From Isosphaeraceae bacterium EP7 (GTDB lineage Bacteria > Planctomycetota > Planctomycetia > Isosphaerales > Isosphaeraceae), in NCBI GenBank assembly GCA_038400315.1, contig CP151667.1:2429174-2493173 (forward strand): DNA of 64,000 bases, given 5' to 3'. The notes under the pieces are model-generated. The model was given only the letters and a program-made list of their open reading frames with translations, did no database searches and was not told where the DNA came from. Numbering within the stretch: position 1 is the stretch's first letter; each line of letters begins with the position of its first letter. Shown here one piece after another: positions 9,938 to 19,100 of this stretch. The translations under genes and the position numbers were made by a program.

Positions 9938-11404
9938 TCAGGTCAATCCGGGAATCGGTAATCCTTGATAGATCTGATGTGGGCGGTCGACCTCATCTTG
10001 CCAGGCAGCGGTGTCCGGGATCCCCAGCGCCTTGTAGACGGTGGCCGCCAGGTTTTCGGGTGTCTGCGGATTCGCGGCGGGACAGGCGCCGACCTTGTCG
10101 GACGAGCCGACGACGGTGCCTCCGCGGACGCCCCCGCCCGCGAACCAGACGCTCTGGACCGCTCCCCAATGGTCGCGACCGGGTCCCGGGTACGAGTCGG
10201 GGAGCGTCGAGAGCTTGGGCGTTCGGCCAAACTCGCTCGCCATGAGGATCAGGGTGGAGTCGAGCAGGCCGCGGGACTCCAAGTCGTCGAGGAGTGCGCT
10301 TACGGCCCGGTCAGTGGGGGGAAGGAGCTTGTCCTTCATCCGAGGGAAGATGTCGCCGTGTGTGTCCCAGGTCTCGTTGTTCCCGAGGTTGACCTGAACG
10401 AGGGAGACCCCGGCCTCAACAAGTCGCAAGGCCATGAGCAGCGACCAGCCGAAGCTGTTGCGCCCGTAGCGCTCCTGGGTCCTGTCGTCGGCCCTTGTCA
10501 CGTCGAAGGCCTGCCGGACTTCGGGCGAGGAAAGGAGCGAGATGGCCGACTCGCGGTGGCGGTCGAAGCGTGCGGCGGTCGCCGTGGCCTCCAGGGCGCC
10601 GCGCTGACGGTCGAGTTCGCGCAACATCTCGGTACGGTGGTTGAGCCGGCGCATGGTCATCCCGGATGAGAGCGTCAAGTTCGGGGCCTGATAGACACGA
10701 TCGTCCGAGCTCACCGGGGGCTTCTTCGACTGATTAGGGAAAGTGTATTCGGGATAGGCCCCTCGCCAGAATGGATTCCCATAGGGGGACGCTTCGATGA
10801 AGAACGGATCACGGCGAGGGCCCATCTGTCCGCCGTACGCGCCTGGAATCGCGCCCCCGGACCAGTGGACCAGTCGTTCGGGCAGCACGATCGCCGGGGG
10901 CAGGTTGTGGTTTCGAGGGGCGACGGCGTCGCCGACGATCGAGGCAATCGAGGGCCAGTCGGTCGGGCGGGGCTGGCGGTCGCCGCGAAAGCCGGGATCG
11001 GCCTTGCTCTGCCCCGTGAGCATGGGGTAATGCCCGAGGGTGTGGTCATTCGTGGGATGCGTCAGCGATCGGACCACGGCCCAGTGGCGACTGCGTCGGG
11101 CCAGGCCGGGGAGGTGCTCACAGATCTCGAGCCCAGGATTCTGGGTGGCGATCGGGCGAAACTCGCCGCGAATCCCTTCGGGGGCGTCGGGCTTGAGGTC
11201 GAAGCTCTCGTGCTGGGATAGGCCGCCGGAAAGGAAAATGTAGATGCACGATCGCGCCGTCCCACCTGTCGGGTTCGCCGGGGATGTCGCAGCTCGCAGC
11301 GCCTCCAGGTGATTCATCCCTAGACCGAGCAGACCCAATGCGCCCGCCTGGACGGCCGTTCGCCGGGTCACGATCGGGTACGAGCCGTGATGCAATCTGT
11401 TCAT
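9938..11404 (-). CDS. DUF1501 protein with Tat signal (copy a)
   Basis: 488 residues from ATG 11404. The Tat signal is VTRRTAVQAGALGLLGLG. DUF1501 landmarks follow: YIFLSGGLSQHESFDLKPDAP, GEFRPIATQNPGLEICEHLP, VRSLTHPTNDHTLGHYPMLTG, LVEAGVSLVQVNLGN, WDTHGDIFPRMKDKLLP, MASEFGRTPKL, GRDHWGAVQSVWFAGGGV and a C-terminal NLAATVYKALGI. The fold belongs to the alkaline-phosphatase/sulfatase-like group, but no activity is established. It is the last gene of a four-gene minus-strand cluster, 34 bases after an oxidoreductase gene. Confidence 0.9.
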   Translation of the reverse strand: MNRLHHGSYPIVTRRTAVQAGALGLLGLGMNHLEALRAATSPANPTGGTARSCIYIFLSGGLSQHESFDLKPDAPEGIRGEFRPIATQNPGLEICEHLPGLARRSRHWAVVRSLTHPTNDHTLGHYPMLTGQSKADPGFRGDRQPRPTDWPSIASIVGDAVAPRNHNLPPAIVLPERLVHWSGGAIPGAYGGQMGPRRDPFFIEASPYGNPFWRGAYPEYTFPNQSKKPPVSSDDRVYQAPNLTLSSGMTMRRLNHRTEMLRELDRQRGALEATATAARFDRHRESAISLLSSPEVRQAFDVTRADDRTQERYGRNSFGWSLLMALRLVEAGVSLVQVNLGNNETWDTHGDIFPRMKDKLLPPTDRAVSALLDDLESRGLLDSTLILMASEFGRTPKLSTLPDSYPGPGRDHWGAVQSVWFAGGGVRGGTVVGSSDKVGACPAANPQTPENLAATVYKALGIPDTAAWQDEVDRPHQIYQGLPIPGLT

Positions 11405-11438
11405 CTAAACCCCTCCAAGAGTTCGGCACGCACCCGAA

Positions 11439-12767
11439 TCAGGAGACGTCGGGAAGCTCATAGGGCCCACGGTAGGACTTGTCAAGAAGGAGGTTCGCTT
11501 CCTCGCAGTCGGCGAAGCGGCCGGTCTCGGGGTCGAAATCGAGCCGGCCGCGCGTGCGATAGGCGATTTCCCCCAGGTGAACCAGGGCGCAGCTCAGGTG
11601 CGCGACCTCGGGCGAGGCGCGGGTGGGGGTACGGTTCCGGACGGCGTCGAGGAAATTCGCCATGTGTTCGGCATATCCGGTCTGGCCGTGGATCGCCTCC
11701 CCCTCGGTCGGGCCGGGTTTGGACTCGGGGCCGAGGAACACGCGGAAGGCACCGCGGCGAGAGAACTCCATATACCCCTTGGTGCCGTAGAATACGTTGC
11801 CGTCGTCGAACCCGTGGAGGCCGTAAGGGGCAAAAGGGTAGTTCTCGTAGATCAGCAGCCGGCCATCGGGATACTCGTAGGTAACGTTCAGATTGTCCGG
11901 GTAGTCGCCGTCGTGCCCGTGGAGGACCATCCGCCCGCCCCGCGCGGTTATCTGCTTCGGGAGAGTCTCGACCCCCAGTCCCCATACAGCCATGTCGATG
12001 TCGTGAATCCCGTCGTCACCGATCTCCCCGTTGCCGTAGTCGCGGAAGATCCGCCAGGTGCCATGGAAGCGGTGGGGGTTGAACGCCTGTTTCGGCGCAG
12101 GGCCAAGCCAACGATCGTAGTCGACACCGACCGGAGGGATCCCGTCGGACACCGGCTTCAGGACCGACCGTGGCTCGGCCGTCCAGGCTCGTGCAATCTT
12201 GACCTCACCGATGATCCCGTCCTTCAACAGCCGCCCGGCTTTCTCCGTGACGGGGCTGCTCCTCATCTGGCTCCCCTGCTGCACGACGCGGCCGTACTTT
12301 GTCGCGGCCGCGATGATCTTCGGCCCCTCGTCGTAGACGTGAGAGATCGGTTTCTCGATGTAGAGGTCCTTGCCTTGCTTCATCGCCAGGAGCGCGATTG
12401 GCGCGTGCCAGTGGTGCGGCGTGGCGATGACGCAGGCGTCGACGTCCTTGTCGTCGAGGACGTCCTCGAACCGGGACGTCCGCTTGGGCGGGGCCGACTG
12501 GAATCCGTCGATGAGCCTCGCCGCCTTGTCGATCTGGGCGGGGTCAACGTCGCAGAGCCAGGCGATGGCGACCGCCTCGCGACGGCCCACTAGCCCCTTG
12601 ATGTGATGTCCCATGATCCCGCCGCATCCGATGAGACCCAGGCGGATCGTTGCCGGCTTGTCGGCGGCGAGCCCGTGGACTGCCCCCATCGTCGAAGCGG
12701 CCGAGAGCATGGCCGCGGTCTTCGCAGTCCGCTGGATGAACACGCGACGCGTGGGATCGGGATTCAT
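11439..12767 (-). CDS. Tat-exported Gfo/Idh/MocA oxidoreductase (copy a)
   Basis: 442 residues from ATG 12767, chosen because GGAGA lies about eight bases upstream and a twin-arginine signal (PTRRVFIQRTAKTAAMLS) starts at once. The Rossmann motif GLIGCGGIMG is followed by LCDVDP, CVIATPHHWHAPIALLAM and the catalytic-region EKPISH (Glu-Lys-Pro). Then come WLGPAPKQAFNPHRFHGTWRIFRDYGNGEIGDDGIHDIDMA and FYGTKGYMEFSR. This belongs to the planctomycete exported Gfo/Idh/MocA group with the WRWFWDYGxGxxxDxGxHxxD pattern. An NAD(P)-dependent sugar oxidation is inferred; its relatives often sit beside DUF1501 or PSD1 genes. Confidence 0.9.
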   Translation of the reverse strand: MNPDPTRRVFIQRTAKTAAMLSAASTMGAVHGLAADKPATIRLGLIGCGGIMGHHIKGLVGRREAVAIAWLCDVDPAQIDKAARLIDGFQSAPPKRTSRFEDVLDDKDVDACVIATPHHWHAPIALLAMKQGKDLYIEKPISHVYDEGPKIIAAATKYGRVVQQGSQMRSSPVTEKAGRLLKDGIIGEVKIARAWTAEPRSVLKPVSDGIPPVGVDYDRWLGPAPKQAFNPHRFHGTWRIFRDYGNGEIGDDGIHDIDMAVWGLGVETLPKQITARGGRMVLHGHDGDYPDNLNVTYEYPDGRLLIYENYPFAPYGLHGFDDGNVFYGTKGYMEFSRRGAFRVFLGPESKPGPTEGEAIHGQTGYAEHMANFLDAVRNRTPTRASPEVAHLSCALVHLGEIAYRTRGRLDFDPETGRFADCEEANLLLDKSYRGPYELPDVS

Positions 12768-12930
12768 CCGTCTCTCCGTGGTGGCAAGGCGTCCTTTGGC
12801 AAAGTCCGCACCCACGTGAGGACTATCCACGCGTATCACCTTGCGATTCAAGACGCCTGCGCAACGATTGCTAAACAAGCGAGGTGTTCACGACGATAGC
12901 GGCCGTTGGGGTGTCTGGCAACGGTCTCGC

Positions 12931-14022
12931 TCAGAGGTCGGTGGGCATACGGCTGGCCTGGAGCACCGATGTTTGCACGGCGAGGTCGTGCTGCGGGGTG
13001 AAGTCGGTGGCCTTCTCGCCTCGGATCACGCGGGCCATGTCGGCGGCGTCGTCGACGTAGCGGGTGTACTTCGGGAACGACACGTCTTGGTAGCCCTTCC
13101 TGTAGGCGCCGTGAGCGGCCGAGAAGGCGACTCGGGCCGAGGGGTTGTCGAGCGGCTGGATGTGGAAGGTCCCCTCGGTGCCGCAGACCACCAGGTGCCG
13201 TCGCTCGGACCCATCGACTTCCAGGGCGCTGGATTTCACCGTGGCAGTCGCGCCGGGGTACTCGAACACGGCGAGCATATTGTCCGCGAGCGAATCCTCG
13301 AGATTCGAGGAATGCCGGGAGTATGGTGTGACCTTCGTCGGAGCCCCCAGCACACCTACGACCAGATCGATCACATGACATCCAAGTTCGAACATGATCC
13401 CGCCACGATATTTCGCCAGGGCTCGTCGCTCCGGTGGAGCGACCACTTTGCTCATGACCGAGTGCACCTCGAACACGTCGCCCAGCCACCCTTGTTTGAG
13501 GAGATCGCGGAGGAGAACCACGGCAGGGTTGTAGCGGTACATGTACCCCATCTGGACCCAGAGTTTCTTCCTCGAGGCGGCCTCCAGGATGCGACTGTAC
13601 TGGGGAAGCGACTCGCCTGCCGGCTTGTCGAGGTGGACGTGAAACCCCGCCGCTACGCCGGCCTCGGCCGCGTCGAGCAGGTCACGCACCCAGGTCTCGA
13701 CGAGCACGGCCTGGAGGCCCTGGACGTTGAAGAGTTGCTCGCGGGTCATCCAGGGGAGCCCCCGGTAGGGCTCCTTCGACGTCGCCTCCCGACGCAGTCG
13801 GTCGTCCGGCTCGACCAGTCCGACGACCTCGTAATCGACGGACCGACGGTAGACGGACAGCTTACTCGCGTGCGCATGGCCCACGCCGATCTGGTCGATC
13901 TTGATTCGTGGCGGCCTCGGGCGTTCGTCGTCTTGATCGCCCCGCGCAAGGCGTCCGAGCGGGTACGCGGCGAGGAGCCCCCCGGCACGTTGGATTAAGG
14001 CGCGTCGGCTCTCTCTGGGCAT
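12931..14022 (-). CDS. Gfo/Idh/MocA oxidoreductase (copy b)
   Basis: 363 residues from ATG 14022. The N-terminus (MPRESRRALIQRAGGLLAAY) reads as a Tat-like signal with SRRALIQ. The dinucleotide domain lacks the classic GxGxxG and instead has QIGVGHAHASKL. It continues with VVGLVEPDD, AVLVETWVRDLLDAAEAGVAAGFHVHLDKPAGE (DKP in place of EKP) and QMGYMYRYNPAVVLLRDLL. The second domain has GGIMFELGCHVIDLVVGVLG. It lies between a DUF1501 gene and the other oxidoreductase on the same strand. Sequence similarity to copy a is low, so it is not a recent duplicate. Confidence 0.85.
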   Translation of the reverse strand: MPRESRRALIQRAGGLLAAYPLGRLARGDQDDERPRPPRIKIDQIGVGHAHASKLSVYRRSVDYEVVGLVEPDDRLRREATSKEPYRGLPWMTREQLFNVQGLQAVLVETWVRDLLDAAEAGVAAGFHVHLDKPAGESLPQYSRILEAASRKKLWVQMGYMYRYNPAVVLLRDLLKQGWLGDVFEVHSVMSKVVAPPERRALAKYRGGIMFELGCHVIDLVVGVLGAPTKVTPYSRHSSNLEDSLADNMLAVFEYPGATATVKSSALEVDGSERRHLVVCGTEGTFHIQPLDNPSARVAFSAAHGAYRKGYQDVSFPKYTRYVDDAADMARVIRGEKATDFTPQHDLAVQTSVLQASRMPTDL

Positions 14023-14062
14023 CGTTTCCCCCGCCGGACGCGCCGGGTTCGTTAGTCGGAAT

Positions 14063-15487
14063 TCAAGAGGCGATCACTGCATGCACGGGCGTGCCGCCGT
14101 GGGCGATCGTCACCGGCCGGCCGGTACGGTCCAGGACCGTCATGGCCGGGTCGATCCCCATGAGTTGATAAAACGTCGCCACCAGGTCGGGGGGCGAGAC
14201 CGGATGGCTGGACGGATAGGCCCCGATCCGATCGCTGGACCCGTGGACCAAACCCTGGTTGACGCCGCCCCCGAAGAGGAGTGAGAAACCGCACTGCGGC
14301 CAGTGGTCTCGGCCGGCCTTGCCGTTCACCCGGGGGGACCGACCCATCTCGCCCATCACGACGACGAGGGTCGACTCCAGCAGCCCTCGGACGTCGAGAT
14401 CCTCGAGGAGCGCGGGGACGACCTCGTCGAGCAACGGAAGGTTGGAATCCTTCAACATGGCGAAATTGTTCTCGTGCATGTCGTAGGAGTGTCCGTAGTG
14501 ATCGAAGATCTCCTGATGGACGCTGACGAACGGCACCCCGGCCTCCACGAGGCGGCGGGCCGTGAGGAGGCATGAGCCCGTCAGGCTCTTCCCATACGCC
14601 TCGCGGACCTTGGTCGGCTCGCCGGTGAGGTCGAATGCCGCGCGCGTCCGGCCCGAAGTCATCATGGCGAACGCGCGGCTCATGGTGTCGCCCATCGTCG
14701 CCACGTCGCGCGAGCGGTCTGCCCGAGTCGCGAGCGCATCGAGCTGGTCGAGCAGCGAGCGGCGCTGGCTGAGGCGGAGGCCCGGCAATTCGTCGAGCGA
14801 CTCCGCCCCGGGGAGAAAGGGCTCACCGACAGGAAGGACGGGGTCGTAATAGTTGACCTTCGGCTCACGCGCGAAACTCGGTTTGCACTTCGTGAAGAGA
14901 GGGTCGTATCGTCTCCCAAGAAACCCGCCGTAAGGCCCCCTGCGACGCCAACCTTTCTCCCCAGATCCCGGGAAGCACGGCATGCAGACCGCGCCCGGGA
15001 GGTCGTCCGGTCCAAGCCCGAGATACTGGCAGATGGCGCCGATGTCGGGCGGATCGGTGGGCGACGCCTGCTCCAGCGGCCGGTTGTCGGTATAACCCGT
15101 CATGAACGGCAGCGGGTCGTGCGAGTTAAACGTATGGCTAAATGAACGAATCAAGGTGGCCCGGTGCATCCACCGTGCCATTCTCGGAAGGTGCTCGCAG
15201 ATCTGGAGACCGGGCAAGGACGTAGCAATCGGTTGGAACTCGCCCCGGATGCCGTCGGGGGCATCAGGCTTGAGGTCGAACATGTCGATGTGAGATGGCC
15301 CACCGAGCAAGTTAAACATGATCACGGATCGGGTCGGCCCACGCACACCGCCGGCGGTCCTTCCTGAGGCCTCCACCCAGCGGGGGAGCGTCAACCCCCC
15401 GAGCAGCGAGAGTGCTCCAACCCTCATTAACTCCCGACGCGGAACCCCGTCGCACAGCACCCCCGGCCGCCCCGTCACTCGAAGCAT
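14063..15487 (-). CDS. DUF1501 protein with Tat signal (copy b)
   Basis: 474 residues from ATG 15487, which has AGGAG about eight bases upstream. The Tat-type signal is VPRRELMRVGALSLLGG. Landmarks: MFNLLGGPSHIDMFDLKPDAPDG, GEFQPIATSLPGLQICEHLP, LIRSFSHTFNSHDPLPFMTGY, LVEAGVPFVSVHQEIFDHYGH, VVMGEMGRSPRVNGKAGRDHW, LLFGGGVNQGLVHGSSDRIGA and DLVATFYQLMGIDP. It is the first gene of the cluster that continues with copy b and copy a oxidoreductases and DUF1501 copy a, at gaps of 34-163 bases. A single transcript is likely. Confidence 0.9.
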   Translation of the reverse strand: MLRVTGRPGVLCDGVPRRELMRVGALSLLGGLTLPRWVEASGRTAGGVRGPTRSVIMFNLLGGPSHIDMFDLKPDAPDGIRGEFQPIATSLPGLQICEHLPRMARWMHRATLIRSFSHTFNSHDPLPFMTGYTDNRPLEQASPTDPPDIGAICQYLGLGPDDLPGAVCMPCFPGSGEKGWRRRGPYGGFLGRRYDPLFTKCKPSFAREPKVNYYDPVLPVGEPFLPGAESLDELPGLRLSQRRSLLDQLDALATRADRSRDVATMGDTMSRAFAMMTSGRTRAAFDLTGEPTKVREAYGKSLTGSCLLTARRLVEAGVPFVSVHQEIFDHYGHSYDMHENNFAMLKDSNLPLLDEVVPALLEDLDVRGLLESTLVVVMGEMGRSPRVNGKAGRDHWPQCGFSLLFGGGVNQGLVHGSSDRIGAYPSSHPVSPPDLVATFYQLMGIDPAMTVLDRTGRPVTIAHGGTPVHAVIAS

Positions 15488-15765
15488 CGGACGACTCCTG
15501 CAAATTTTGTGACGCGGCTCGGGCCAGGGAGACTGGAGCGGGCTGCGGACGTGCCTATTCACCTGGCGAGGAAGTCGACGGGCCCCGACGCCCTACACTC
15601 CGGTTGTCAAACTATCTTCCAACAACTTCCCAGCACTTAGCCTATCGGCCGTGGGGAGCGGCGGCAACATGAAGCCGCCGCTTTCTACCCCGGGGGTTAT
15701 TCCGTCTGAGCGGTGGTTTCGAATCTCTTCCGCGGCCGTGCCTGTGATCGGGTGCCGACACCAGG

Positions 15766-16130
15766 TTGAAACTCCTCGGAAATCCCAGGCGGCTGTGTCA
15801 CGGGCTGACGCGCCGCGCCCTTTTCCACATCGGCGGTCTTGGGGCGTTCGGGTTCGGGCAGACCGCTGACCTGAACTTATTGCCGGTCTATTCCGGCGGC
15901 TTGGAGCGGGGAAACGTCGTCGGGGCGACGGACGTGCTATGCGGCGATGTCATTGAGACGGCCGTCTCCCCGAAAGACGTCCTCGCAACCGCGTTCCACC
16001 TGCCGGCATCGACCCGGACACCACGGCCGCCGACCGTGAAGGGCGTCCCCGAAGGATCGCGGGAACCGGGGTGCTTCCCCCCGAATTGCTAGGGTCGCTC
16101 GGGAGTCTGCCCGGAGACGCCTCGCATTGA
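15766..16130 (+). pseudogene. DUF1501 remnant with the middle deleted
   Basis: Plus-strand reading from about 15766 starts with a DUF1501 N-terminus (LGNPRRLCHGLTRRALFHIG, then GLGAFGFG). After about 40 codons it jumps straight into the C-terminal part (GGLERGNVVGATDVLCGDV and SPKDVLATAFHLP). After that the frame must shift to read GIDPDTTAADREGRPRRIAG and VLPPELLG, ending at TGA 16128-16130. So about 370 residues were lost in one internal deletion and a frameshift followed. It lies tail-to-tail with the hydrolase fusion gene and divergent from DUF1501 copy b. Confidence 0.75.
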
Positions 16131-16207
16131 TCGGTTTACTCGACGAGTGGGGGCGGCCAAGGTCGCGTTAACCGTGCTCGGGTCGCCAGCTCCCGGTGCG
16201 ACGCGGG

Positions 16208-17998
16208 TCATCGAGGGGCCCCGGGAGTGACGGACTCCGGCCGCAGCCATCGTGCGAACCACGCGAGCATCTCGGACCGCATCTCAGGCGTGTAGGCGTG
16301 GCCAACCTCCGGGTAGAGGACACTCCGAAAGCGGTCGTTTGCTCCCAGTGCCTGGTACGTGCCCCCCACGGCACGCTCGAGGGCACGGACCCCGTCGGCG
16401 GGCGAGCCAGCGTCCAACTCCCCGGTCAGCGCCAGGAACGGCCTGGGCGCGATTAGCGCGAGCACGCCCTCTGTGTCGAAGTGTTTCAGTAGACCATTGA
16501 CGAAGTAGTAGACGCCGTGAGCGCGGAGCTCGCCGTGCGCGATCAGGTTCTGATAGCGAGTCAGGCAAGCCACGGCCGCGACGGTCTTGACCCGGTCGTC
16601 GACCGCCGCGAGCCACCAGGCCCGGGTGCTGCCCATGCTCATGCCGGTGGCGCCGATGCGGTTCGCGTCCACCTCAGGGCGGCTGCAGAGGTAGTCGAGC
16701 GCCACTTGATCGTCTCGCACGAACATGCCCCACAGGGTGCGGCCGAGCCATAGGTTGACCTTGAACAGATCCTCCTGCTCGGTTCGCCCCGACTCCGCAG
16801 TGCCCGATGGCCCGGAGCCGGCCCGGTCGCCGTGCCAGTACGAGTCGGGTGAGAGCACGGCGTAACCCGCGCGTACGAGGACCTCCCCGAGCGGCTCCGC
16901 GCCGCCGTTGGTCCCGGGGATGATCACCTGCGTCTTGTCGGGCGTCGAGGAGTGGAGCCATAAGACGGCCGGCACCGGCCCCTTCCGAACGGACGGGACC
17001 AGCATCAACGCGGACACTTCGCCGTCCACGCCGTTGGAGATCGCGACCTTATCGAGCGTGTAACCCGGCCGCAGCTCCCGTGAGATGGTCCTCACCACGG
17101 GCGGCGAGGGCCGCGGAGGCAACTCGCCGAGCGAATCGAGCACGGCTCGGAGGACCGCCGGCCTCTGCTCGTCCCAGGTGACGGAGTTCCCGGGAATTCG
17201 GAACTCACCGAACTTGAGACGCCGGTAGGCTTCGGGGACAATCGCGTCGCGCCGGGCGGTGGCTTTGCCGTACTCCTCGGCGGCCTGGGGGCCAGAAGCC
17301 GGCCGAGGCAAGGGCCGGTAGCGGCGGACCGTCAACTGACGGAGCACGCAGTCTGCGACTGCCTCGGCCAGCCGGTCCGAACCGGCGGCCGTGTAGTGGG
17401 TCCCATCGGGCCCAAGGAGCGTCTCCGTTCCTCCTTGCTCGATCACCCAATGCAGGTCGTGTACGGGCACGCCGAACTCGCCCATGACCGCGATGGCAGA
17501 GGCGTTGTACTGCCGCACATCAGCCTCGGTCCGGTCGAAGTCCGCACCTCGGTTCGCGTGCCGGACATCCAGGATCGGGGTCGTGTCGGCGAATACCAAT
17601 GCGGCGTCGGTCTCCTCGCGGACGCGGGCGACAATTCGGCGGAGGTTCTCCGCGTACCGATCCAACTCGACCTGATGACGTCCGTCCTTCTTGGCCCGTT
17701 TGAGGTCATGCAGGCCGCAGTTCAGGTGCACGACATCGGGCTTTTGTTTGAGAACCCAATCGTCGAGATGCTCGAGCACGTTCGCGCTGTCGCCGCCGTT
17801 CTCCGGCGGGCTTACGACGACCGCCTTGCCCGAAAGCCGCTCAGCAACCTTGGGCGCGTAGCCCAACCGGATCGAGTCGCCGATGAGCACCACTTTCGGG
17901 AGCTCGGGCCCTGGGGGTACGACAGCCTGGCCCTGGCAATCGGGAGTCGCCGCCAATAGGCCGACGACCGAGAAAAGAAACGCCTTGCTGGATCGCAT
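16208..17998 (-). CDS. Exported fusion of SGNH/GDSL hydrolase and acetyl-xylan-esterase-like alpha/beta hydrolase
   Basis: 596 residues from ATG 17998 with a signal peptide (AFLFSVVGLLAATPDCQGQA). Residues about 34-220 are an SGNH hydrolase: IGDSIRLGY with nucleophile Ser42, the oxyanion motif NGG, GLHD (residues 95-98, where His replaces the usual Asn of GxND) and Asp198/His201 in PDGTHY. Residues about 300-590 are an alpha/beta hydrolase of the acetyl xylan esterase/dienelactone type: GMSMG with Ser454, Asp529 (ELDAGSPADG) and His567 (EVGHAYT). Both triads are present. Carbohydrate deacetylation or ester cleavage in the periplasm is inferred. The linker contains conserved IVPEAYRRLKFGEFRIPG. 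Confidence 0.87.
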   Translation of the reverse strand: MRSSKAFLFSVVGLLAATPDCQGQAVVPPGPELPKVVLIGDSIRLGYAPKVAERLSGKAVVVSPPENGGDSANVLEHLDDWVLKQKPDVVHLNCGLHDLKRAKKDGRHQVELDRYAENLRRIVARVREETDAALVFADTTPILDVRHANRGADFDRTEADVRQYNASAIAVMGEFGVPVHDLHWVIEQGGTETLLGPDGTHYTAAGSDRLAEAVADCVLRQLTVRRYRPLPRPASGPQAAEEYGKATARRDAIVPEAYRRLKFGEFRIPGNSVTWDEQRPAVLRAVLDSLGELPPRPSPPVVRTISRELRPGYTLDKVAISNGVDGEVSALMLVPSVRKGPVPAVLWLHSSTPDKTQVIIPGTNGGAEPLGEVLVRAGYAVLSPDSYWHGDRAGSGPSGTAESGRTEQEDLFKVNLWLGRTLWGMFVRDDQVALDYLCSRPEVDANRIGATGMSMGSTRAWWLAAVDDRVKTVAAVACLTRYQNLIAHGELRAHGVYYFVNGLLKHFDTEGVLALIAPRPFLALTGELDAGSPADGVRALERAVGGTYQALGANDRFRSVLYPEVGHAYTPEMRSEMLAWFARWLRPESVTPGAPR

Positions 17999-18025
17999 CG
18001 CACGCCCTCCGGGGTTGTTTCGGCT

Positions 18026-19048
18026 TCAGTACCCGGCCTTCTTGTCCACCACGTTCAGCAGCATCTCTCCCGCGGCGAACCTCCGCAGGTTCTCGCGGAA
18101 GAGCTCGTGCGAGCGCCGCTGCCCGCCGGGCGACTGGCCGGCCGTATGCGGGGTGATGATCACGTTTCGCGTCCAGAGCGGGTGCCCTGCCGGAAGCGGC
18201 TCCGGCTCGGTCACGTCCAGACCCGCCGCGGCGACCTGGCCCCGGTCCAGCGCACCGACCAGGGCTGCGGTGTCGACCACCGCGCCACGTGACACGTTGA
18301 TCAAGATCGTCCCGCGCTTCATCATCCCGAACTCCTTCGCGCCGATCATCCCCCTCGATAGCGGCGTGAGCGGTACGGCGCTGGCGACGACGTCGGCCCT
18401 CGGGAGGAGGCGGTGGAAGGCGTCAGGCCGGTGCAGCTCTTCGACGAAGAGCGGCTTCTCGATCACCTTCGGATCGGTGGCCAGCACCCGCATGCCGAAG
18501 CCGAAGGCCCTGCGAGCGATCTCGCTGCCGATACCGCCCAGCGCGATGACCAACAGCGTCTTCCCCTGGAGTTCCTCGAAGACGATCTCCGGAGGGAGTT
18601 TCCAGGCATCTTCGGGAGGCTTCCGGATGAAGTGCGTCAGGCCGCGTGTGAACGCGAGCAGGTAGGCGATGGCCTGGTCGGCGATCTCCGGCGCGAAGGT
18701 GCGCTGCATGTTCGTGAGGACGATGTCGCGCTCGACCAGTTCGGGGATGGTGACCACCCCTTCGACCCCCGCACTGCCCTGCTGGACCCACCGAAGTTTC
18801 GTCCCCGCGCGGATGTGTGCCGCGTCGATGAAGCCGAACGCGGCGTCGACGTCGCGGATCTGATCCAGCGAGTCCTTCGCGACGACTAGCTCGACCTCCG
18901 GCACGACCGCCTTCAGGTCATCGATCCGCTCCGGTGCCCATTGCGGGATCAGCACTTTCTTGCGGTCTCGGAGCGGGACACCCGCCGCAACGGAAGTCGC
19001 CAGGGTCGCCGCCGCTGACGTCCCAGCGAGAAAGACGCGACGATTCAT
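18026..19048 (-). CDS. Tat-exported D-2-hydroxyacid dehydrogenase
   Basis: 340 residues from ATG 19048 (MNRRVFLAGTSAAATLA, a twin-arginine-like signal). The catalytic domain is split in the usual way by a Rossmann domain: GGIGSEIARRAFGFGMRVLATDP, then LTPLSRGMIGAKEF, INVSRGAVVDT with the catalytic Arg, DVTEPEPLPAGHPLW with the Glu, and ITPHTAGQ with the His. This is the D-isomer-specific 2-hydroxyacid dehydrogenase set, normally cytoplasmic. Export of such an enzyme is odd but fits the other exported NAD-type enzymes here, since Tat can carry folded cofactor-bound proteins. It ends 27 bases before the hydrolase fusion gene on the same strand. Confidence 0.88.
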   Translation of the reverse strand: MNRRVFLAGTSAAATLATSVAAGVPLRDRKKVLIPQWAPERIDDLKAVVPEVELVVAKDSLDQIRDVDAAFGFIDAAHIRAGTKLRWVQQGSAGVEGVVTIPELVERDIVLTNMQRTFAPEIADQAIAYLLAFTRGLTHFIRKPPEDAWKLPPEIVFEELQGKTLLVIALGGIGSEIARRAFGFGMRVLATDPKVIEKPLFVEELHRPDAFHRLLPRADVVASAVPLTPLSRGMIGAKEFGMMKRGTILINVSRGAVVDTAALVGALDRGQVAAAGLDVTEPEPLPAGHPLWTRNVIITPHTAGQSPGGQRRSHELFRENLRRFAAGEMLLNVVDKKAGY

Positions 19049-19100
19049 CTTTTGTCTCCGTATAGACCAATTGTGACCGATATCATTTCGTCTTGTCATC

